In this document: one piece after another, positions 18,468 to 25,000 of the stretch
Layout: every line of letters begins with the position of its first letter
Position numbering within the stretch: position 1 is the stretch's first letter
Program-made: the position numbers and the translations under genes
The notes under the pieces: model-generated
Told to the model about the DNA's origin: nothing
Databases searched by the model: none
What the model saw: the letters and a program-made list of their open reading frames with translations, nothing else
Source: Sphingomonas kyeonggiensis
GTDB lineage: Bacteria > Pseudomonadota > Alphaproteobacteria > Sphingomonadales > Sphingomonadaceae
DNA length: 64,000 nt
Direction: 5' to 3'
Assembly: GCF_030812785.1 (NCBI RefSeq)
Contig: NZ_JAUSTJ010000003.1
Span: 992,001 to 1,056,000, forward strand

Positions 18468-18940
18468 TCCCCGGTCTCCTTGCCCGCGCCGGCGACGCGT
18501 TCCGCGGCTGCCAGCAGCTTGGCCAGCAAGGTGACGAGGACTTCGGCCTCCTGCTGGGTGAAGTCGGCAACGACTTCGTTCCAGGTCGACACGACATCAT
18601 CCTGCAGCTTCGCGACCGTCGCCCGGCCCTCCGGCGTGATCGCGAGGCGCACCACGCGGCGATCGTCGGCGGTGCGATCGCGCGACAGCAGGCCGCGCGC
18701 CTCCAGCAAGTCGATCATCCGCGTCGTGGCGCCGGTGGTGATGCCCAGCTCGTGCGACAGCTCGCCGGCATTGCCGACGATTCCGTCGCGCACGACCTTG
18801 AGTGCGATCCATTGCTGGAAGCTCAGGTCGAACCCGTCGAACTTGGCCTCGATCTGGCCGGACATGATCTTGTCCAGCCGTCGCAGCAGCCGCCCGGGCG
18901 AACGACTCGCCGCGCAATCCTCGATAGTGAAAACAGCCAT
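18464..18940 (-). CDS. MarR-family regulator of the efflux operon
   Basis: A 158-residue winged-helix regulator. DNA-binding features are GNAGELSHELGITTGATTRM (recognition helix) and the wing DDRRVVRLAITPEG. The open frame can begin at a TTG at 18952, but ATG 18940 (MAVFTIED) is preferred. It is the first gene of the efflux operon and overlaps the next by 4 nt. A perfect dyad 17 bp upstream of the start is a ready autoregulatory operator. Phenolic or lipophilic inducers are usual for the family; none can be named here. Confidence 0.9.
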   Translation of the reverse strand: MAVFTIEDCAASRSPGRLLRRLDKIMSGQIEAKFDGFDLSFQQWIALKVVRDGIVGNAGELSHELGITTGATTRMIDLLEARGLLSRDRTADDRRVVRLAITPEGRATVAKLQDDVVSTWNEVVADFTQQEAEVLVTLLAKLLAAAERVAGAGKETGE

Positions 18941-18956
18941 AAATCTCGCCAAGCAG

Positions 18957-18974
18957 TATCTGCACGGGCAGATA
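18957..18974. promoter_or_regulatory. MarR operator-like palindrome
   Basis: TATCTGC and GCAGATA, perfect 7-bp arms around ACGG, immediately upstream of the MarR start. The size and location fit a MarR autorepression site controlling the whole operon. Confidence 0.75.
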
Positions 18975-19060
18975 TATTGGCGGCTCAGGCTTTCAAGGGC
19001 TCCGTAGAAATTTCCTTTGCAAAGGAGCGGACGGGACAGGCCCGTCCGCTCGATGGTCGC

Positions 19061-19900
19061 TCAGGCGAAGAAGTCGCGGATCTCCGCGGCGATCTCACCT
19101 GCATGCGTCTCGAGTGCGAAGTGACCGGTGTCGAAGAAGGTCACGCGCGCTTCCGGGATGTCGCGCTGGAACGCCTCGGCGCCAGGCGGCAGGAAGAACG
19201 GATCGTTCCGTCCCCACACGGCCAGGAAGCGCGGCTTGTGGGTGCGGAAATAGTCCTGGAAGGTCGGGTAGAGCGCGACATTGCTCTTATAGTCGCCGAA
19301 CAGGTCGAGCTGGACCCGGTCCGCGTCCGGGCGGCCGAGATAGTGATTGTCGAGCGTATAGCCGTCGGGCGAGAGGGCAGTGGGGTCGGCCACCCCGTGG
19401 GAATACTGCCAATAGGTGGCCTCGGGCTGCAACATGTTGCGCAGCGCGTCCCGATTGGCGTCCGATGCGTCTTCCCAATAGGCCCGGATCGGATTCCACC
19501 CTTCGCTCAGCCCTTCGAGATAGGCATTGCCGTTCTGCGAGATGATGCCGGCGATCCGTTCGGGATGGCGGATGGCGAGGCGGAAGCCCGTCGGCGCGCC
19601 ATAGTCGAAGACATAGACGATGAAGCGGTCGAAGCCGACGATCTCGGTGAAGCGCTCGATCGTGTCCGCGATGGAATCGAAGCTGTTTGCCCGGGGATCG
19701 TCGGACTGGCCGAAGCCGGGCAGGTCGGGCGCCACGATGTGGAAGCGGTCCGCCAGCAGCGGGATGAGGTCGCGGAACATGTGGCTCGACGACGGGAAGC
19801 CGTGCAGCAGCAGCAGCTTGGGCTGCCCCACGGTGCCGGCCTCGCGGTAGAAGATGTTGAGTCCGTCCACATCGACGGTGCGGTTCGAAATCCTGATCAT
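19061..19900 (-). CDS. alpha/beta hydrolase (haloalkane dehalogenase / epoxide hydrolase-like)
   Basis: Soluble hydrolase of 279 residues. The oxyanion-side motif is LLLLHGFPSSSHMF. The nucleophile elbow VFDYGAPTG puts aspartate, not serine, at the nucleophile position, as in haloalkane dehalogenases and epoxide hydrolases. An acidic residue in WGRNDPFFLP and the histidine in DTGHFALE complete the triad. The frame extends to 20074, but ATG 19900 is chosen because an AGGAG site precedes it and operator-like sequence fills the extension. It is divergent from the CGNR-domain gene. The natural substrate is unknown. Confidence 0.88.
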   Translation of the reverse strand: MIRISNRTVDVDGLNIFYREAGTVGQPKLLLLHGFPSSSHMFRDLIPLLADRFHIVAPDLPGFGQSDDPRANSFDSIADTIERFTEIVGFDRFIVYVFDYGAPTGFRLAIRHPERIAGIISQNGNAYLEGLSEGWNPIRAYWEDASDANRDALRNMLQPEATYWQYSHGVADPTALSPDGYTLDNHYLGRPDADRVQLDLFGDYKSNVALYPTFQDYFRTHKPRFLAVWGRNDPFFLPPGAEAFQRDIPEARVTFFDTGHFALETHAGEIAAEIRDFFA

Positions 19901-19940
19901 GCTGATAGCTCCTGGCTGGGTTGGAGGTGTCTGGACTTTC

Positions 19941-19973
19941 TGTAACCTCTGAAAATTTATTAATGAGGTTACA
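19941..19973. promoter_or_regulatory. inverted repeat upstream of the hydrolase
   Basis: TGTAACCTC (19941-19949) and its exact complement GAGGTTACA (19965-19973), 15 nt apart. The identical arm-gap-arm layout recurs beside the CGNR gene. It lies 41 bp upstream of the hydrolase start. Confidence 0.7.
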
Positions 19974-20115
19974 AACTTTGGGGAAAATTCACCGCCCGCT
20001 TCGCCGTGCGGCATTGCCCCGATATGCCATCCGAGCGGTGCCTGTTGCGAGTGTCTGCTATTATGTCTAGTCATAACGCTCCATGCCCTTGAAACCCCTC
20101 AAGTGGCAATACAGT

Positions 20116-20164
20116 GGTTACATTCGATATTTGTAACTTGTCAACGGCAATTTTAGAGGTTACG
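20116..20164. promoter_or_regulatory. operator cluster upstream of the CGNR gene
   Basis: TGTAACTTG (20132-20140) and GAGGTTACG (20156-20164) repeat the 9-15-9 layout of the site at 19941. A third half-site, GGTTACA (20116-20122), faces the first across 9 nt. The cluster ends 36 bp before ATG 20201, arguing against upstream start codons for that gene. Confidence 0.65.
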
Positions 20165-20200
20165 TGTGGAGCCCTCGATCAACGACGGATCACAACCGCA

Positions 20201-20815
20201 ATGCCGCTCGGTACGCCTGCCATGTTCCTCGCCGACGCAAGGGGACTCGATTTCCTCAATTCGGTGGCCACGCCGGTCGATGTGCCGGTCGACTGGATCG
20301 GCGACGGCCGGGGCCTGGTCGACTGGCTGAAGCAGTCGGGCCTGGTGCCCGAGGCGCAACTGGAGGAGATTGTGGCGCGGGCGATGCCGGGCGAGCTGGA
20401 CCGGGTGGCCGATCAGGCACGTGATCTCCGCGAATGGTTTCGGGGCTTCGTGAAGCGCCATATGGGCCGTCCGCTGGGCGGAGACGCCCTGGACGCGCTG
20501 GCACCGGTCAATCGCCTGCTGGAGCGCGACGAGACCTATCGCCGCATCGTGATGCGGGACGGCCATGTGGCACTGGAGGCGGCGCGGCGCTGGCGCTCGC
20601 CCGAATCGCTGCTCCTGCCGATCGGCGAGGCGATCGCGGAGACCGTCGTGTCGGAGGATTTCGCCCAGGTGAAGGCCTGCCAGGGGCATGACTGCACCCT
20701 GATCTTCGCCGACCATACCCGCAGCCGTGCGCGGCGCTGGTGCAGCATGGCGGTATGCGGCAATCGCGCCAAGGTAACCGCGCACCGTGCGCGCCAGCGG
20801 AGCGCCGCGGGCTGA
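20201..20815 (+). CDS. ABATE/CGNR zinc-finger protein, putative regulator
   Basis: A 204-residue protein with an N-terminal ABATE-like region (FLADARGLDFLNSVATP) and a C-terminal treble-clef CGNR zinc finger: CQGHDC, then WCSMAVCGNRAK, giving four cysteines and the name motif, near residues 163-196. Such proteins are predicted nucleic-acid-binding regulators that sense small molecules through the N-terminal part. An open frame begins upstream at 20114, but ATG 20201 is preferred because the longer version would cover the operator cluster. It is divergent from the hydrolase and probably controls it and itself through the paired inverted repeats. Confidence 0.85.
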   Translation: MPLGTPAMFLADARGLDFLNSVATPVDVPVDWIGDGRGLVDWLKQSGLVPEAQLEEIVARAMPGELDRVADQARDLREWFRGFVKRHMGRPLGGDALDALAPVNRLLERDETYRRIVMRDGHVALEAARRWRSPESLLLPIGEAIAETVVSEDFAQVKACQGHDCTLIFADHTRSRARRWCSMAVCGNRAKVTAHRARQRSAAG

Positions 20816-20868
20816 GTCTCTTCGCTCCGCCAAACCCGGCCTGACGCCTGTCTAACCAGCGCCGCTGT

Positions 20869-20899
20869 CCAGTGAAGCGCATGTCTCGCGCTTCACTGG
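20869..20899. terminator. bidirectional terminator hairpin
   Basis: CCAGTGAAGCGC (20869-20880) pairs perfectly with GCGCTTCACTGG (20888-20899) across a 7-nt loop, between the convergent CGNR and TIGR03032-type genes. Confidence 0.8.
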
Positions 20900-20908
20900 C
20901 GAACCCAT

Positions 20909-22030
20909 CTACGCCAATGGGTCGAAGGTAATGGTGCTCTGAATCTCCTGGGTCGCAGGTCCCACCGACATCGGGCAGATGACGCCAGGCATCGCGGCGA
21001 CGTCGAACATCTCGGTGATGTGCCCCTCCAGCCGCACCCATTCGACGATATCGCCGGTGGCGAGGCTGACGATCAGCACGCCGCACCAGGGCTCGGCGTC
21101 GCGCGCCTTGATCTCCCCGTCGAGCAGCAGTCCCTTGAAGGTGCCGTCGCGTGGCTTGGAGACGGTGACGATGGCATGGCCGTCATGGATCGCCATGCCG
21201 CGCAGGAATCCGGGGCAGAAGGCGATGTCTTCCTTCCTGCCCGTCGCCGGATCGACGCGAATGATCTGGCCGCGGCCGCTGTCGAGCGCATAGACCTGGT
21301 CGCCCACGACCCGGGGGCTGTGCGGCATCGAGAGCTGATCGGTGACGATACGGTTTGTCTGCACGTCGATCAGCACGCCGCCCTCGTGGCGCCGCTCGCG
21401 CCAGCCCGAGATCACGTCCGTCCGGCTGACCGCGGTGACATAGCGCACCTCGCCGTCATGGACCGCCATGCCGTTCAGGTGGCAGCGATCCTCGGGCGCC
21501 AGCTTCGAGATGAAGGGCGGCTTCCAGATCGGCTTGAAGCTGTGGGTGAGATCGAGCGTGCACAGGCAGCTATATTTGGTGTTGACGAAGATCACGCGCC
21601 CGTCCTTGTCGACGCCGACTTCGTGGATGTCGATGTCGCCGGTGGTCTGCGCGTTGCGCGGGATCAGCACCTGGTCGAAGCTCTGATTGCCGATCTCGCC
21701 GGGGCGCAGCATGTTCTCGAGCCGCCAGAGCTGGAACAGCGAGCCGAGATAGAGGCGGCCGGGCTTCCAGCATACGCCCATCGCCCGGCTGAAATTCTGC
21801 TGGTTGAACGAAACCGTGCCGTTCGGCAGCACGCCGACCAGGAACAGCTGGCCTGTCTGGTAGCTGGTGAAGGCGAGGCTGGTCTGGTGGCTGCGCAGCC
21901 AGGCCGCGAACCCGCGCGATACCTGGATGCCGGTCGAGCCCGGTGCCGGGCCGGCCTGTTCTGCGCCGGGTGCGGATGCCTGGCCGGTGTTTCGGGTTTC
22001 GGTTTGCGAGTTGGGAATGTCGGTCATCAT
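20909..22030 (-). CDS. TIGR03032-family (DUF4915) protein of unknown function
   Basis: A 373-residue protein that I match to the TIGR03032 family by its motifs FAAWLRSHQTSLAFTSYQ, GVCWKPGRLYLG, DIDIHEVGV, NTKYSCLCTLD and CHLNGMAV. The repeated blocks with GRVIFVNT, RYVTAVSRTD and GDQVYALDSGRGQI suggest a beta-propeller fold. The first 30 residues are low-complexity and there is no signal peptide. The family has no established enzymatic role that I know of. It follows the giant autotransporter on the same strand, with a hairpin between them, so partial co-transcription is possible. A functional link to the autotransporter is only suggested by proximity. Confidence 0.75.
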   Translation of the reverse strand: MMTDIPNSQTETRNTGQASAPGAEQAGPAPGSTGIQVSRGFAAWLRSHQTSLAFTSYQTGQLFLVGVLPNGTVSFNQQNFSRAMGVCWKPGRLYLGSLFQLWRLENMLRPGEIGNQSFDQVLIPRNAQTTGDIDIHEVGVDKDGRVIFVNTKYSCLCTLDLTHSFKPIWKPPFISKLAPEDRCHLNGMAVHDGEVRYVTAVSRTDVISGWRERRHEGGVLIDVQTNRIVTDQLSMPHSPRVVGDQVYALDSGRGQIIRVDPATGRKEDIAFCPGFLRGMAIHDGHAIVTVSKPRDGTFKGLLLDGEIKARDAEPWCGVLIVSLATGDIVEWVRLEGHITEMFDVAAMPGVICPMSVGPATQEIQSTITFDPLA

Positions 22031-22048
22031 TGCCTTTGGAAGAAAGAG

Positions 22049-22078
22049 GCGAGGGTCCGGCGCACCGCGGACCCTCGC
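22049..22078 (-). terminator. terminator downstream of the autotransporter
   Basis: A perfect 11-bp stem, GCGAGGGTCCG (22049-22059) and CGGACCCTCGC (22068-22078), loop 8 nt. On the minus strand it is followed by the pyrimidine-rich CTCTTTCTTCC. It lies between the autotransporter stop and the next start. Confidence 0.75.
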
Positions 22079-22086
22079 TAGTCAGG

Positions 22087-25000
22087 TCAGAACTTGAAGC
22101 GGAGCCCCACGCGGCCGCCGCCGCCGCTGCCGTTCTTGCCGGCAGTGGCATTGCCCTCAAGGAAGCCGCTGACCTTGCCGGCCCCGCCGATATTCAGGCC
22201 GAGGGCGAACTGGCCCACGTCACCCAGCCGGCGGTTGACGAGGCGCTCGCTCGCGCCGCCGCTGTCGAAGGTCAGCGCGCCTTCGCCGTCGAACTGGTGG
22301 ACGAACAGGCCGCGGGCATAGACCGTCGCCTTGGCGCCGCCCTTCAGGACGAAGCTGGAGCCGAGGCGCGCCCCGAGCGAGCCGGTGAAGCCGGAATTGC
22401 TCTCCGGATCGATCGTCTGCCCAAGTGCCTGCAGCGCACCGAAGCTGGAGCGCTGATAGGCGAGGGCGGCGATCGGCTCGGCAAAGAACTTGCCATTGCC
22501 CAGGCGGGCACCGACCTCGACCTTGCCGCCGATGTCATCGCCATTGGTATCGTCGGACCAGTTAGCGACACGGTCGCGCGCATTGGCCCAGTAATGGGCA
22601 TATTGGACGAGGCCGTTCACGAAGAAGGCACCGGCATTGTAGCCGACATACCCGCCAGCATTCAGGCTGTCGTAGCGGATCCGCTCGCCCGAACCCTGCA
22701 TGTTCAGGTTCGAGTTGAGATAGCCGGCGGTCACGCCGAACACGAGCTTCTCGCCGCCGAAGTCATAGCCCGCCTGGCCGCCGAAATAATCCTGGCGATA
22801 GTCGAAGCTGTAGGCGGTGCCGCCAACGCTGCGCGTCTCGTTGCGGTTGGCGACGCTGCCATAGGCCTGGCCCCACAGCCCACCCTGGCCCGGCAGGTCG
22901 CGCAGGTCGGCCATGTGGCTCGACCAGGTGTCCGCCGACTGGTTCCAGATCGCCTGTCCGCCCTCGTCGAGCTTGAGCAGGCGGTAGACCGGCGCGCCGG
23001 CCTGGGCGCTGAGGCCGAAGGAGCCGGAGGTGGCGTCGAACGCCAGGCTGTACTGCACCAGGCCGACATTGGCATTGGCGAGGGTGAAGGCGCTGGCAGC
23101 GCTACCAGTCCCGGCCTTGACCAGCTGGACCGGGCTGCTCAGCAGCCTGGCGCCTTCCGGCGTCACGTCGAGCAGGATGGCGGTCGATCCGGTCGCGGCG
23201 CCCCCGATCACCAGCTTGTCCGCGCCGCCCGCGGTCACGTCCAGGCCGAGCATGGCATTGCCCGAGCCGACATAGGCGCCCGACAGGGTCAGCACATCGC
23301 CGCCGGTGCCGTTGCGCAGGTCGACGATTCCGTTGTTCTTGAAGGTGGCGAGATTGAGCAGCGAGACCGAGGTGCCACCCACCGCTGCCGCGGCGAGGCG
23401 CGCCTGGGCAGTGGCCGGCGCCATACCGAGCTTGAACGTGCCCGAATTGACGAACACGTCGCCGCCGCCGCCGAAATCGCTGTTCTTGGTCGCGATGAAG
23501 GTGCCACTGTTGGTGAAGGTGTCGGCGAAGGCCGAGAACTTCACCGCGCCGACCACGACGCCGCTATTGGCCACGTCCACACCGCCGCCGCTGACGGCGA
23601 TGGCATAGCCGGTGCCGCCGGTGATCGTACCGGCATTGTCGATCCGGGCAGTGCCCGCCGCCGGATTGGCCGGTGGCAGAGGCTGCGGGATGTCCTGGCC
23701 GATATAGCTCTCCGGCGCATAACCCCAATATTGAACGCGCGGGGTGACGTGCGGGGTGGCGTCGATCGTGATGCCGTTCACCGCGCCGCTGATCGTCGCG
23801 CCGGACGTGACGGTCAGGCTGTTGTGATAGCTCTGGAGCAGCACGCCATCGACGCCGCCGGTCACCTTGCCATGCACGGCGAGCTGCGCGCTGTCGAAGC
23901 CCTGCAGCGCGATCGCGGTGGCCTGGGCCGAGCTGGTATTGCCCGTGTCCGCCCGCACGTTGCGTCCCTCTGCGAAGACACCGATCGAGTTCTTGCCGGT
24001 CACCGCGACCGTGCCGCTGTGGATGTCGGCATTGCCGGTGGTGGTGCTCACCATGATGCCATCCGAGTTCGCCCCGGCGGTGGTGACGCCCTTGACCGTG
24101 ACCGAGATGGTGCTGCCGGTCGTTGCCGTCTCCGGATCGCGCGGATCAGGGAAGGGGAAGCCTTTGGCGAGGTCGCTTGCGCCCTTCGCGCCCGTCTTGT
24201 CGTCGGCAGGCGGCTCGTAGGGATAGACTTCCGAGTGGCGCTTGGCCTCGGTCGCTTCGATGCCGTTCGAGCCCCGGCCGACGGTCGAGACGGTGCCGAC
24301 GTCGATGGCAATGTCGCCGGGGGACGAGGCGCGGACGCCTGCGCTGAAATACGCGCCCTTGGTGCTGATCGCGCCGCCGCCGCTGATCTTGATCCCGCCA
24401 TTGCCGGCATAGGCGACGATGGCAGTGGAAAGCACGCCCTCGGTCGAGACCTTGCCGCTGACGTCCAACTCGGCGCGGTGACCGTCGAGATGGACGGCCT
24501 GGGCGTAATAGCCCTTGGTCGAGACGTTGTTGAGCTTCGCGCCGGCGGTCTGGTTGGCCGAATAGATGCTTACGCCGCGCGCCTGGTCACCCTCGGTGGT
24601 CAGGTCGCCGGTGACGATCGCCATCGCGCTGCCGAGCTTGGTGTTGTCGGAAAGCAGCATGCCCGATGCGCCCCAGCCCTTGGTCGACAGCGAGCCAAGC
24701 GTGACGGTGATGCCGCCTGCGCCATTGGAGGGCTCGGCACCGATGCGATTGCTGGTCACCGCCACCACGCCGTTGCTCTGGCCACCGGCGGTGCTGATTG
24801 CGTCCTGCGACACCGTGATGGCGCCGCCCCGGTTGCTATAGGCGTTCACGCCGTCGCCGAACTGGCCCTGGGTCGAGATCGTGCCATGGCCGTTGACCGT
24901 CACATCGCCATCGGCGCGGACATAGATGCCGTTGGCGAGATAGGCGTCATTGGCGCCACCATTGGTGGTGGCGATCGTGCCGTTGTTGGTGATCGTCGCA

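Noticed and set aside
20114..20200. Upstream start for the CGNR gene
   Set aside because: It would translate across the operator cluster, and the added residues lack family similarity.
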